A stretch of 64,000 bases of DNA. It comes from Brevibacterium siliguriense (lineage in GTDB: Bacteria; Actinomycetota; Actinomycetes; Actinomycetales; Brevibacteriaceae). The stretch covers positions 3,224,001 to 3,288,000 of the forward strand of contig NZ_LT629766.1 of the NCBI RefSeq assembly GCF_900105315.1. The letters are read 5' to 3'. Shown here one piece after another: positions 1 through 9,795 of this stretch (positions are counted from its first letter, which is position 1; each line of letters starts with the position of its first letter). A model generated the notes under the pieces. It was not told the DNA's origin and did not search any database. It worked only from the letters and a program-made list of their open reading frames with translations. A program made the translations under genes and the position numbers.

Positions 1-3000
1 CGTAGTCAGCTCCCGCTCCTGCAGCCGTCTTGTGTACAGTCAGTGGTCCTGTCGCGGTCGCGACTCCGACCTTCGCCCCTTCCGTCGGCAGCATGTTGAC
101 CTCTTTGCCGTCCGCGGTGACGGCCACTCCGCCGGCTGCCGCCGAGTTCCAGGCGATCGACCGGTCCCCTGCCTCCGGGGCCTCAGCGGGAGTTGTGGTG
201 GTGCCTTCCACACTGACCGAATCGCCCGGATCGAGGAGGTTCTCCGGGTCCATGGTGATAACGACCTTGATTGCTGTGACGTCTTCATACACGTCCGGAG
301 AAGTGTCTGGGGTCAATTCCACCCAGCCGCTGTCAGGGTCATCGGTCGGGCATGGATGATTGATGGGGTCCTCGATGTCGTCCATGCAGTAGTCCTGCGT
401 GGTTGAGTAGTAGACCTTGGACGTCGCCCCCTCAGGTGCATCGGTGATCGCTGGGGGCGGATCCTTGGTCAGTGTGGGCGACCATTCTGAGCCCCGAGCA
501 GAGGAAGTGGCGTAGGAACCCACATCTCCCGGGGTAGGAAGGCGGTCGTAGAGCACCGCCTGATCCATCGGCAAGTTGCCGACGTTTTCCATGTTGATTT
601 GCCAGGTCTCGTTGTGCCCGGGAGCGATGACCGGGGTGCAGGGGTAGGCATAGAACCCATCGTCATTCGGAGTGCATTCGGCGGGTTGGTCGGGGTAGTC
701 CGGATCGACCATGACAGCGAGTTCATCGTCGTCGGTGGCCTTGACCAATTTGTTCTGGCTGATGACGGCTGTTCCCGTTGGGTGGACATCGGCATCGGCC
801 TGACATTGTCCGGTTTCGTCGTTCAATCGTGGTTCGCAGTTGTCCCATGGCCGGTCTCCTGTCACTCCGACGGTATTGTCCACCGGAGTCTGCGGGGGCA
901 GGCCGAATCGGAAGTTGACCATCACGGTGACCTGGTAGCTCTGTCCAACTTCGAGCACTGATCCTTCGGGGAATGTGAACTCGAGGCTGTCGATGTCCCC
1001 GTCCTGGTCCACAGATACCTCGTCGGGGTTCTCCGGCAGATTGGGAGTGTCCGGGTCGGGGTCGGATCCCGATAGCGAGTACGAATAGGGAATGTCTGTA
1101 TCCGCGAGCTTCAGCTGCGCACCGTCGTCATCGGTGGGCATAGGATCAGTAATCACCGGGTCGGTAATCGGACGCTGCCCCGTGTTGGTGATTGTAATGT
1201 TCATCGGGAAGGTGGAGGTGGGACCTTGAGATCCGTCGGTGACTGTTCCGTCGAAGTCCTTCTTCACGCTCACACCATTGACGGCGTGCTTGTAGCGGAT
1301 CTGCGCGTCGGCGGAGTCTGAGGCAGAGACCGGGACTTGTTCACCGGTATCTGGATCAACGATGAGATCAGCGCCCGTCGTTGTTCCGTCCACCGAGTTG
1401 CTGGCCACGCCGGGTTCAGATTCGCCCGGAGCATTCGGGTTTGAGGCCAGGTCGTGTTGGACCGGGCCGCCGGAGCGCATGTCATCGCGCCGCAGCACGT
1501 CAAGAGGCACCGATTGCTTCGGTGTGGCCGGGTTCTCCCAGATCTGTCCGTCGGCCCGGGTGAAGGTGAACCTCAGCCCCTGGACGTCGTCGGGATCGAC
1601 TCCGTCCGGCAGCGTGAACGTGTCGCTTGGGGTGCCCTCGATCCAGTCGGCACCATCAACGGTGACTGGATCTGGGGAGTCTGGGTCGCCGGAGAAGGTC
1701 CCGCCGGTGAGAACATCAACCTGGACCTGGTCGATCGGCGCGGCCAATTGCGCGCTCGGGTCGAATCCGACGAAGTCGTATTGGTTCCAGAATTGAGGGT
1801 CGTCGTCGGTCAGGACCATTTCAACGCTGCGCGACGGGCCTTGGGGTTGGCCTGTGATCGTCATGGTCACCGGTGTGTCATCGGCATCAGCGCCGTGGTT
1901 CGGCTCGGTGATGGTGTCGGGATCGAAAGTCTTCGTCACATCTAAATCGATGTCGGCGTCTTGGAGGTCCATCGTGGCGTCGTCATAGGCCTGGCGTTTA
2001 TCCTCGTCGGTCCCTCCCGGATCGTCGATCGTCGCGATCGCGCCATTTGTTGCCGGCGAGTAGTCGTCGACCGTGATCGGGTCACCGGTGTATCGATCGA
2101 ATTGCCGCAATTGCAGGTTCAGTTCCATACTTCCGGCGGCTGCGGGCGCGATCAGCCCGTCGAATAAGGTCTCCACGCCAACCACATCGGCTAGCTCGGA
2201 CGTCGTCAGCGCCAAAGCTTCGTCTCGCGTGAAGTCCGCAGTGGAGCCGTCGTCGTACGTCAACGTCACCGTTGTGGTCTCCGTGCCCTCAGGGGGCGTG
2301 ATGGCTGTGAACCCGCGCAGGGTGAAGGCGTCGAAAGGCTTGGTCCCATCTGCTGTGATTACGTCGGAGGAGTCTTCTGCACCGGGATCAGCGATCCGAA
2401 GTCGGTCGATCTTCGATCCGGACTCGTTGGTGCCGGTGATCGTGGCCTCGGTCGTCGGGTAGTACTCATGCGGAGTTCCATCCGGCGGAACGGAGAGAGG
2501 ACCTCCGGACCAATCCTTTTTCACTCCAACGTTGAGCGGTTCGTCAAGAATCTCGGCAGTATCGCCGTCCGAGTCGGTGTAGGTTCGGTCCCGGTACGTT
2601 GCCGTTGCGCGAGCCGTGTTGTTGACCACGCCGGCATCGTCGGTGTTGTACATCGTTCCGCGGGTCGCGCCAAGCACAGGTTCGTCAGTGTTGCTGCGCT
2701 TGTAGTCGCGCACCTGGAAGGTCAAGTCCAGATGGCGGCCGTCGTCCTGTACCGATCGCGCGACTCCATCACCCTTGATCGGTGCGGTGGGATCATCACT
2801 GGTGTCTGGGCGCGTCGGTGACTCGGTGTAGATGACACGCGCTGAGATGGTTGAGGATTGCTCTTCCGCGGTCAGTGGCACGGCGTCCATGCCGCCGTCG
2901 CAGGGATTCGAGTTCGTACACGGTGAGTTGGTTGCCTGCACCCATTTCGATCCGTTGTAGAGTTCGACGCCCGAGATTGCGTCGTATTCGATTAATGGGT

Positions 3001-5332
3001 CAACCGAGGAATCGATTGCGTCGATCTGCGCGAGATTGAACGCGTCATAGAACGAATCCGAAATATCAGTGCTCTCAGGATCGGCGATATCGGAGATGGC
3101 CATCGGATCGACTCCGGAGAACCCGCCGGTTGACCAGGTGATGCGACCAGTGACTTGGTCGTCTGTACGAGCTCGCACTGTTGCTGGGTCACCTAGCAGC
3201 GTCTTGTCGAGGAAGTCGACAGTGCCCGATCCGTCAGTGGGGAACGGGTCGACAGTGTCACATCCTTCGACGGGTTCGGTCGGGTCCACCGTCTCGGCGG
3301 CTGCCGAGGACGCCGCACAGTTCTCGATCGGCTCGTCTCGATCTGCCGGTCCGGTGTAGTCTGCGGTGAAGTTGGGCTGGAACTCGGTACCGGGTGGAAA
3401 ACCTTCCCCGTCGTCGGCGTCATAGGTGAACCGCACCCCTTGCGCGTTTTCGGGGAGGTCGCAGTTGACGGTTGCTGGGCCGTGCGTCGGAGGGCAATCA
3501 GGAGCGGTTTGCCACGACTGGCCGTCCCAGTATTCGACGGTCAATGTGGCATTGGCCGGGACTGAGGTGCTCCGCACGCCGGTGGCGGTGAAATTGTCCC
3601 AGAACTCTCCCGGGTTGTCCGTGTTCACTGGGTCCTGAACGACGAAGGTGTCGGCCTCAGTCGTCGATCCGTCCTCGCCGAAGGGCAGAAGGCTGCTGGG
3701 CAGCTGGACCACAACGTTCTGGCCTTCAGCTGCGGGAATCGTCGAGGGAGTGATGATCTTCTCGATGTCCGTTGCAAGCCGGTCTTGCAGGGTGACGAGT
3801 TCGTCGTTCGCCGTGGCCGGGTCCGTGTTCGGGACTTCCGCCTGGACCTCATTGGGGTGTGACACACGGTCGGGTTCCTGGTCGGGATCGGTGTCTGCGG
3901 TAAACGGAATCGTTGCCTCGGCACCGTTGACGATGTCACCGGTGAACTCGACGGTGAATCCCACGACGATGCAGGTCTCCGGTGGAGTCGCCGGCATCGT
4001 GTCCACGGTGGTGGTCGATTCAGTGACCTCCGTGCCGTCGGCGCAGGTGTACACCACGGTTGCCTCGGTCGCATCAGCGGGCCACACGATTCCGGCACCC
4101 GACGAGTCACTTCCCCACCCCGTGAATGTCAGCGGGTCGTCTCCCTCAAAAGGACTGTCAGTGCCTGGCCCGGGTTCGGTGATGATCAGTGAGTCGACCG
4201 CCGTGCCGGTGTTGGTCGCACCAAGGGTCACAGTGGTCGATTTGCCTGCTTCCACCTCTGCTGGAGAGAAGCTCTTTGAAGCCGTCACCGAGGTGTTCGG
4301 CGGTGTGATGAGGTAGGTGTCGTCAGCAGTCGCTGGCTCAGACTCTTCGCCGTCAAGCGAGACGACTGTTGAAGTGTCGTTGTTGACCGTCGTCGGGTCA
4401 GTGAGTTCTGCGACAGCATCTGCCTGCTGAACCTCAACAGGAATGGTAGCCGTGGCACCGGGCTGGATGTCCCCGGAGAAGGTGTAGCGAACTCCTTGGA
4501 CGTCGGCTGGATCGACGGAGTCGTCTAGCGTCTCCCAAGAATCGCCGTCCCAGTATTCTTCGGTGACATCGGTCGCGTTCTCCGGCATTTCGATATCACC
4601 GGTGCCAGTGTATTCCAGGTAAGTGAACGGGTTGGGGTCGGCGCTTGGATCGACGGGATCTTGAACGACCATCGTATCGACTGGAGCGTTCGAGGTATTC
4701 GTACCTTCGACAGCCATGGTGGCGTTCGTGCCGGGGACCGCCAGAGCTCCGTCGGGGTCAATGGTCTTCCCAGCCTCCGCAGATAGGTCAAGGTCGACAA
4801 CCGGTGTCACCGTGGCCGATGAGCTCTTCTCCTCGGCGTTGTCGGAGACGACCGTCGCCGTGTTCTCTATCGGTTTGCCGCTTTCGCTGTAGGGCAGGTC
4901 AGGATCGATTTTGGCGGTGATGGCGATCTGCGCCTGATCACCGGTTCCCACTCCGTCTTCGTTTGTGTACGTCACCGTGTTGGACTCGACATCAGCGTCG
5001 ACTTCTCCGCCTCCGCTGCTGATACTCGCGCTGACGAGGACCAGCCCGTCAGGCAGAACATCAGACATTTCTGTGTTGTCACAGGTTTGATCGGTACCGC
5101 TCGGGTCGGAGCAGGAGATCGTCACGACGAACTCGACGTTGTCTCCCGGAGCATATGGGCCATCTGAGATGACCTGCTTGCTGATTCCCCACTCGGCGGC
5201 CATTGCCGAGGCCGAAGGAAGCACCGCGCCGACCATAGCCAAGAGCAAGACGAGGACAATCGACACGATTCTCTTGGATCGCTTTCCGATCCAATCGCTC
5301 GTCGCCGACCCTGGTGTTTTCCGACGAAACAT
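1..5332 (-). CDS. giant secreted DUF11/DUF5979-like repeat surface protein (C-terminus outside window)
   Basis: One reading frame stays open from the ATG at 5332 to the left edge, about 1,777 codons, so the C-terminus and any cell-wall anchor are not visible. The start has a strong ribosome site (AGGAGGG, 4 bases before ATG). Residues 1 to about 45 form a long Sec signal peptide: a basic stretch (GKRSKR), a hydrophobic core (IVSIVLVLLLAMVGAVL) and an Ala-rich cleavage zone (SASAMAAEW). The mature part is acidic, Thr/Asp/Pro-rich and built of Ig-like modules with phrases such as KSFSPAEVEAGKSTTVTL, KKDWSGG and VTKTFDPDTI, as in DUF11-type repeats. A second recurring phrase pairs YWDGxSW with VQGVRFTF. 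The visible end (LTVHKTAAGAGADY) looks like the start of a DUF5979 or SpaA-like domain. It is probably an adhesin or surface stalk. Ligand unknown. Confidence 0.85.
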   Translation of the reverse strand, partial: MFRRKTPGSATSDWIGKRSKRIVSIVLVLLLAMVGAVLPSASAMAAEWGISKQVISDGPYAPGDNVEFVVTISCSDPSGTDQTCDNTEMSDVLPDGLVLVSASISSGGGEVDADVESNTVTYTNEDGVGTGDQAQIAITAKIDPDLPYSESGKPIENTATVVSDNAEEKSSSATVTPVVDLDLSAEAGKTIDPDGALAVPGTNATMAVEGTNTSNAPVDTMVVQDPVDPSADPNPFTYLEYTGTGDIEMPENATDVTEEYWDGDSWETLDDSVDPADVQGVRYTFSGDIQPGATATIPVEVQQADAVAELTDPTTVNNDTSTVVSLDGEESEPATADDTYLITPPNTSVTASKSFSPAEVEAGKSTTVTLGATNTGTAVDSLIITEPGPGTDSPFEGDDPLTFTGWGSDSSGAGIVWPADATEATVVYTCADGTEVTESTTTVDTMPATPPETCIVVGFTVEFTGDIVNGAEATIPFTADTDPDQEPDRVSHPNEVQAEVPNTDPATANDELVTLQDRLATDIEKIITPSTIPAAEGQNVVVQLPSSLLPFGEDGSTTEADTFVVQDPVNTDNPGEFWDNFTATGVRSTSVPANATLTVEYWDGQSWQTAPDCPPTHGPATVNCDLPENAQGVRFTYDADDGEGFPPGTEFQPNFTADYTGPADRDEPIENCAASSAAAETVDPTEPVEGCDTVDPFPTDGSGTVDFLDKTLLGDPATVRARTDDQVTGRITWSTGGFSGVDPMAISDIADPESTDISDSFYDAFNLAQIDAIDSSVDPLIEYDAISGVELYNGSKWVQATNSPCTNSNPCDGGMDAVPLTAEEQSSTISARVIYTESPTRPDTSDDPTAPIKGDGVARSVQDDGRHLDLTFQVRDYKRSNTDEPVLGATRGTMYNTDDAGVVNNTARATATYRDRTYTDSDGDTAEILDEPLNVGVKKDWSGGPLSVPPDGTPHEYYPTTEATITGTNESGSKIDRLRIADPGAEDSSDVITADGTKPFDAFTLRGFTAITPPEGTETTTVTLTYDDGSTADFTRDEALALTTSELADVVGVETLFDGLIAPAAAGSMELNLQLRQFDRYTGDPITVDDYSPATNGAIATIDDPGGTDEDKRQAYDDATMDLQDADIDLDVTKTFDPDTITEPNHGADADDTPVTMTITGQPQGPSRSVEMVLTDDDPQFWNQYDFVGFDPSAQLAAPIDQVQVDVLTGGTFSGDPDSPDPVTVDGADWIEGTPSDTFTLPDGVDPDDVQGLRFTFTRADGQIWENPATPKQSVPLDVLRRDDMRSGGPVQHDLASNPNAPGESEPGVASNSVDGTTTGADLIVDPDTGEQVPVSASDSADAQIRYKHAVNGVSVKKDFDGTVTDGSQGPTSTFPMNITITNTGQRPITDPVITDPMPTDDDGAQLKLADTDIPYSYSLSGSDPDPDTPNLPENPDEVSVDQDGDIDSLEFTFPEGSVLEVGQSYQVTVMVNFRFGLPPQTPVDNTVGVTGDRPWDNCEPRLNDETGQCQADADVHPTGTAVISQNKLVKATDDDELAVMVDPDYPDQPAECTPNDDGFYAYPCTPVIAPGHNETWQINMENVGNLPMDQAVLYDRLPTPGDVGSYATSSARGSEWSPTLTKDPPPAITDAPEGATSKVYYSTTQDYCMDDIEDPINHPCPTDDPDSGWVELTPDTSPDVYEDVTAIKVVITMDPENLLDPGDSVSVEGTTTTPAEAPEAGDRSIAWNSAAAGGVAVTADGKEVNMLPTEGAKVGVATATGPLTVHKTAAGAGADY

Positions 5333-5393
5333 CAAGCCCTCCTGCAGTTTTCGCGTACACGTCGCTGTGTGACAACTATCACGAAACTAGCAG

Positions 5394-5421
5394 GTTATAT
5401 GGCCCATTACGAGAGTTGTAA
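5394..5421 (-). promoter_or_regulatory. possible promoter of the surface-protein gene
   Basis: Read on the minus strand, a TTACAA hexamer (5416-5421) is separated by 16 bases from TATAAC (5394-5399), about 60 bases before the start codon. This is a plausible housekeeping sigma promoter by eye. No scoring was done. Confidence 0.35.
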
Positions 5422-5704
5422 CAAAATCTCTTGCTAGCTGGAGAACGAATTAAACTATCCGAAAGACACAAGAATCGAAGGAATTGCGACACTGAACGAG
5501 TCGCTAGTGGACCGATAAACACTGTGTTCATCTGGCCGAGACCCAGGTGATTTCGTGTTTCAAAGAAGGCTACAGTCGTCTCTGGCCCAGGCGAGATCCC
5601 GACTGGCCGACGCTCTGAACTTCGACCCGCTTCGCCCGTAACAGGTGAGCAACCAGCTCGAACTTCGACTGCCTGCCTACTCTGATCAGGGAAGGAGCAC
5701 ATTG
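5422..5704. other. intergenic stretch without a recognisable gene
   Basis: AT-richer than its surroundings, lying between the divergent surface-protein gene and the small membrane protein. A GTG-initiated extension of the downstream frame exists from 5645, but the ribosome site favours the later ATG. It presumably carries the promoter of the downstream gene. I see no RNA gene or clear repeat. Confidence 0.4.
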
Positions 5705-6331
5705 ATGATGGACCCACAGGAAACTTCATCGACGGACACAGAGAGTGCCGTTACCGACTTCGTAGCTCTTCTACTGCTATCAGTGACCGCGGTCCTCACG
5801 GCGTGGTGCGGCTTCCAGTCATCTAAGTGGGGCGGCGAAATGTCGATAGCATTCAGCGAAGCGTCTAGTTTGAGAATCCAGGCGACCTCGGCTGACAGCC
5901 GTGCGCGAGATGCACGACAGTATGATCTCTCCATCTACATCGAATGGGTGCTCGCCGATGGAGACAGAAAATTGAGGAACTACATCGAAGATCGTTTCAC
6001 GCCCGAGTTCAAGGTAGCTTTCGAGGCCTGGAATGCTGGAGGTCGGACCCAGCCGGGGCCTCTGGCCCATCCGAAGTACTCGCCGTCCGGGGCTGCGGAC
6101 GCAGCCCGTCTGGATCATCTGGCTGACGAGAAGTTTCAGTCCGCGTTGGAGAAGAATCAGCAGGGCGACAACTACACATTGCTCACGGTGGCGTTCGCTC
6201 TTGTTCTCTTCCTCACTGCCCTGTCTCAACGTAAGCAGGCACAGACGGTGAAGAAGGCCCTCCTCGCACTCGCCGTCGTCGTAGCAGTAATCAGCGTAGT
6301 CATCATGCTGACTTTTCCCGCCCTCATCTAA
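5705..6331 (+). CDS. small membrane protein, function unknown (DUF4337-like layout)
   Basis: I chose the ATG at 5705 (an ATG-ATG pair) because GAAGGAG lies 8 bases upstream; a GTG at 5645 would add 20 poorly supported residues. The 208-residue product has one hydrophobic segment near the N-terminus (VALLLLSVTAVLTAWCGFQ), a long polar middle rich in Arg, Asp and Ala that could form helices outside the bilayer, and two C-terminal membrane segments (LLTVAFALVLFLTAL and ALLALAVVVAVISVVIML). This layout, with a WCGFQSSKW-type phrase after the first helix, resembles unnamed DUF4337-like membrane proteins. It has no catalytic motif. It stands alone between the surface-protein gene and the alkylsulfatase. 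Confidence 0.7.
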   Translation: MMDPQETSSTDTESAVTDFVALLLLSVTAVLTAWCGFQSSKWGGEMSIAFSEASSLRIQATSADSRARDARQYDLSIYIEWVLADGDRKLRNYIEDRFTPEFKVAFEAWNAGGRTQPGPLAHPKYSPSGAADAARLDHLADEKFQSALEKNQQGDNYTLLTVAFALVLFLTALSQRKQAQTVKKALLALAVVVAVISVVIMLTFPALI

Positions 6332-6460
6332 CTGAGCGCAACAGCGGCAACTTGGTCTCTGACTCAGGACCGCCTTGGTCACCTGAGACGGGCGACCTTC
6401 TGCATTGATCCAGCGCCGAGGAACAAGGATGGAGAAACCACGAGTGAAGGAGGAGCCATC

Positions 6461-8332
6461 ATGCAGCAGAAGGAACCCAGTTCCGCGATCAGGGACGCTC
6501 AAGCCAGAATTGCGGCCAAGTTGCCATTCGACGATGTCCAAGACTTCGAAGATGCGGACCGCGGATTCCTTGGAACCCTAGCCGATCCAGTCATTCGCAA
6601 CGACGAGGGCGACGTCGTCTGGGATGCCACGAGCTACGATTTCATTTCCGGCGAAGCCCCTGAGTCCGTGAATCCGAGCCTGTGGCGACAGTCGCAGTTG
6701 GTCGCCAAGCATGGCCTGTATGAAGTGGTGCCGGGCCTCTATCAGATTCGAGGACTCGATCTGTCGGTCATGTCGTTTGTCGAAACCGACTCGGGCGTCA
6801 TCGTCATCGATCCACTGATATCGGTTGAAACAGCATCAGCAGCGATGAGGCTTTACCATCACCATCGCGGAGAGCGACAAGTGGTGGCAGTGATTCATAC
6901 CCACAGTCACATCGACCACTTCGGCGGAGTGCTTGGAGTGGTCTCAAGCGACGACGTGGCTTCAGGCAAGGTCGAGATCGTCGCCCCAGAGGGATTCGTC
7001 GAACATGCGGTAGCAGAGAATGTCTACGCCGGAGTCGCCATGGGCCGACGCGCGGGCTACATGTACGGCGCGCGTCTCGAACGGGGCCCACGCGGCCAGG
7101 TCGGAGCCGGATTAGGACAGACAACCTCCACAGGCGCGGCGACGCTTCTACAACCCACTCTTGAGGTGACGACCACGGGTGAGAAGCACACCTTCGACGG
7201 AGTCGAGTTCGAGTTTCAGATGGCGCCCGGAACTGAAGCACCATCGGAGATGCACTTCTATATTCCGCGATACAAGGCCCTGTGCATGGCTGAGAATGCG
7301 ACGCATACACTCCACAATCTGCTCACCTTGCGGGGCGCATTGGTCCGAGATCCGCATGTCTGGTCGCGCTATCTCACCGAAGCCATTGAACGATTTGCCG
7401 ATCAAGCGGAAGTCGTGTTCGCGTCTCATCACTGGCCGACCTGGGGAAGCGACAACATCAGAAAGTTCCTCTCCACGCAACGCGATCTCTACGCGTACCT
7501 ACACGATCAGACATTACGAATGATCAACCAAGGCATGACGGGCGCAGAGATCGCCGAAGAGATCACTATGCCTCCAGAATTGGAGAATGCGTGGAGTACC
7601 CATGGCTACTATGGGTCAGTCAGTCACAATGTGAAAGCGATCTATCAGCGCTACATGGGCTGGTTTGACGGAAACCCCGCACGACTCTGGCCACATCCGC
7701 CGGCCGAACTCGCCAAGCGCTACGTGCGCGCGATGGGGGGAATGGACGCCGTGGTCGCCCTTGCGGAGCAAGCTTACGATTCCGGGGATTTCCGATGGGC
7801 TGCGACCCTTCTCGATCACGCGGTCTTCGTAAGCCGTGACGATGCGAAGGCGCGCTCTCTCTATGCCGATACGCTTGAGCAACTCGGCTACGGGGCGGAG
7901 AACGGCACGTGGAGGAACTTCTTCCTTTCGGGGGCGACAGAACTGCGGCATGGGAATTTCGGTACACCGACAACGACGAACGCACCGTTGATCATGGCTC
8001 AGCTGACTCCCGAGCAGATCTTCGACGCTATCGCGATCACTGTCGACGGGCCCAAGGCCTGGGGAGTGAATGCGTCCTTTGACGTGACACTGACTGATCA
8101 GGATCGAAGCTTCCATATCACTTTGTCCAACGGCGTGCTCATCTACGTCGAACGTGCACCATCACAGGACTCACCGTTGCGGATCTCATTGGACAAGCCA
8201 GGGTTGCTCAAGCTGGCTGCCGGCGAGAGCGACTCGGTGGAGATTGCCTATGACGGCGATGTGAAAGAACTGAAGAAGGTCTTCAACGTATTGGCTCCAG
8301 GAGATCCAAACTTTGAAATCGTGTTGCCTTGA
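6461..8332 (+). CDS. metallo-beta-lactamase-fold alkyl sulfatase (SdsA/BDS1-like)
   Basis: Predicted to hydrolyse primary alkyl sulfate esters such as dodecyl sulfate to alcohol and sulfate. The 623-residue length fits the family. An N-terminal metallo-beta-lactamase domain carries the zinc motif HTHSHIDH at residues 146-153, with further ligands likely in the AENATHTLHN and ASHHWPTWG regions. A helical dimerisation domain follows (about 390-500, including RYVRAMGGMDAVVALAEQAY). The C-terminal SCP2-like domain is recognised by LTPEQIFDAIAITVDGPKAW. A strong site (GAAGGAGGAG) precedes the ATG. No signal peptide is evident, so the enzyme is probably cytoplasmic, unlike some secreted SdsA enzymes. 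The alcohol product could feed the GMC oxidoreductase and aldehyde dehydrogenase near 25-29 kb; that link is inference. Confidence 0.93.
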   Translation: MQQKEPSSAIRDAQARIAAKLPFDDVQDFEDADRGFLGTLADPVIRNDEGDVVWDATSYDFISGEAPESVNPSLWRQSQLVAKHGLYEVVPGLYQIRGLDLSVMSFVETDSGVIVIDPLISVETASAAMRLYHHHRGERQVVAVIHTHSHIDHFGGVLGVVSSDDVASGKVEIVAPEGFVEHAVAENVYAGVAMGRRAGYMYGARLERGPRGQVGAGLGQTTSTGAATLLQPTLEVTTTGEKHTFDGVEFEFQMAPGTEAPSEMHFYIPRYKALCMAENATHTLHNLLTLRGALVRDPHVWSRYLTEAIERFADQAEVVFASHHWPTWGSDNIRKFLSTQRDLYAYLHDQTLRMINQGMTGAEIAEEITMPPELENAWSTHGYYGSVSHNVKAIYQRYMGWFDGNPARLWPHPPAELAKRYVRAMGGMDAVVALAEQAYDSGDFRWAATLLDHAVFVSRDDAKARSLYADTLEQLGYGAENGTWRNFFLSGATELRHGNFGTPTTTNAPLIMAQLTPEQIFDAIAITVDGPKAWGVNASFDVTLTDQDRSFHITLSNGVLIYVERAPSQDSPLRISLDKPGLLKLAAGESDSVEIAYDGDVKELKKVFNVLAPGDPNFEIVLP

Positions 8333-8490
8333 GGCCGCAACCTGGCCAGTCGAGCGGACCATGCCACATCGCCCACGCAGGGTGAGTAACGCGGTCTCCC
8401 TGAACATGGATCCGCATCATAGGTTTGGGGAGCCTTCCGGGAAGCGCCGACGCATCCCGGGGTATAAACAAGAATCGAAAGGATCGGAAC

Positions 8491-8985
8491 ATGTCTGAGC
8501 TCATCGTAATTTCATTCGACAACATTCAGAACGCAGAGGGCGCGTATGAAGAAATTCAGCGTCTCAACAACGATCTGGTCGTCGAGATCGAAGGCCTTGC
8601 ACTAGTGACCGTTAACGAGAAAGGAAAGACGCACGTCCAGACACCGGACCAGGGCGCTTCAGTTGGCATAGGCACGGCCAACGGTGCTCTGTTTGGGACA
8701 CTGCTCGGAATTCTCTGCTTCGTCCCTGTCGCCGGCTTTGTCCTCGGCGGGGCGCTTGGAGCCCTGTTCTCGGGCTTGGACAGAGCGGGAATCACTCACG
8801 AATTTCGGTCTCGAGTGAATGCAGCTGTCAAGGATGGCCGCCCAACGGTCGTCCTGTTCGCCACGAAGTTCACGGAAGACAAATTCGGTGAAGCAATTGC
8901 ACCATTCCACGGAGAAGTCGACCAGACGTCACTGACGGATGACCAGGAGAAAGAACTCGCTCACGATCTTGCTGGAGAACGTTGA
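8491..8985 (+). CDS. DUF1269 family membrane-associated protein
   Basis: The 164-residue product starts MSELIVISFD, typical of DUF1269, with an N-terminal beta-alpha-beta part and a Gly/Ala-rich hydrophobic hairpin in the middle (GTANGALFGTLLGILCFVPVAGFVLGGALGALFSG) resembling a glycine-zipper pair. The C-terminal part (TVVLFATKFTEDKFGEAIAPFHGEVDQTSL) matches the family's acidic tail. The ATG at 8491 follows GAAAGGATC; the frame upstream lacks a better start. These proteins are often found with stress genes, but the biochemical role is unknown. A strong terminator follows at 9073-9116. Confidence 0.85.
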   Translation: MSELIVISFDNIQNAEGAYEEIQRLNNDLVVEIEGLALVTVNEKGKTHVQTPDQGASVGIGTANGALFGTLLGILCFVPVAGFVLGGALGALFSGLDRAGITHEFRSRVNAAVKDGRPTVVLFATKFTEDKFGEAIAPFHGEVDQTSLTDDQEKELAHDLAGER

Positions 8986-9072
8986 TCTTTCACGATCCGC
9001 GGTGTGGAGCTCTTATTTATGAGACCACTTCACGCCGATCTGGAAGCACCCACAGCGCTCCACAATCGTTAG

Positions 9073-9116
9073 GTCGTGCTGAGCACCAGCGCTGGCTGGT
9101 ACTCAGCACGACTTTT
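9073..9116 (+). terminator. rho-independent terminator after the DUF1269 gene
   Basis: Perfect 11-bp arms GTCGTGCTGAG (9073-9083) and CTCAGCACGAC (9102-9112), with a CCAGCGCTGG palindrome in the loop, followed by TTTT. It lies about 90 bases after the DUF1269 stop codon. Confidence 0.85.
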
Positions 9117-9745
9117 CGCTCATCAACTTCCACGACTGCCGACAGGCGACTGCTGATAGCGCATCGCTGCGTTTGTAGAGGCCTCTCTAGAACGGTCCCT
9201 ATCGAACACACGCCGAATCACAATTCAGAACGGTCGCGCTCCTGAGCGACGAAGCCCCACCCGCTGAGCCGACACCGCAGATTCCCGGACGAACTGATCG
9301 CCGAGTCTCCCATTTTGTCCTTCCAAATTGGCTACCCAGCGGGCAGTGAGCTCAGCGCTACGATGGGCAGTGGGCGAGAAGTCCGCTGCAGAGACCCTGG
9401 TTGTTTCAAAGGGTCAAATGCCTAGAAGCCACAAACGACGACGGCCCCTCAACACTCAGCGGTGGATATAAGTGCCGTACGTTGCGGAGCTCGCCCGTTC
9501 CGAGTACGTGGAATGCACACGCCTCGCTGAATGACACACGACAAGATCGAAGGCCGCCCGAGTCACTCCAACCGAATCAGGTTGGCCCCAGATAGTTTCA
9601 ATTGTCGCCCCGTCCAAGAAACATCGCCTGTCTCCCCAACTGCGACCAGCAGTCGTTCAAGAGCGCCCATCGAAACCGATGCCTAGGACGAACCGCCCGC
9701 CGCTGCTGCGGAATCACCAGCAACCTCCGTCCGTTTCTCTATCAC
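9117..9745. other. 629-bp stretch with no supportable gene
   Basis: Only short frames with no ribosome site or family resemblance occur here, and one of them crosses the terminator at 9073-9116. A small hairpin (CCAACC / GGTTGG, near 9568-9585) is visible. It may be decayed coding sequence or hold an undetected small RNA. I can support neither. Confidence 0.45.
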
Positions 9746-9782
9746 GTCTGGCAGCTCTGCGGGGAGAGCAGAGCCGCCAGAC
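9746..9782 (-). terminator. terminator of the AI-2E / DUF6325 / SHOCT operon
   Basis: A long hairpin with GTCTGGC and GCTCTGC in the left arm, GCAGAGC and GCCAGAC in the right arm, one mismatch between the blocks and a 7-base loop. It sits 13 bases beyond the SHOCT gene stop. No strong T-run follows on the minus strand, so it may be an actinobacterial I-shaped terminator. Confidence 0.7.
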
Positions 9783-9795
9783 TTGTTCTAATGGC

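Noticed and set aside
8982..9245. 87-codon frame after the DUF1269 gene
   Set aside because: It crosses a strong terminator hairpin and has no recognisable protein features.
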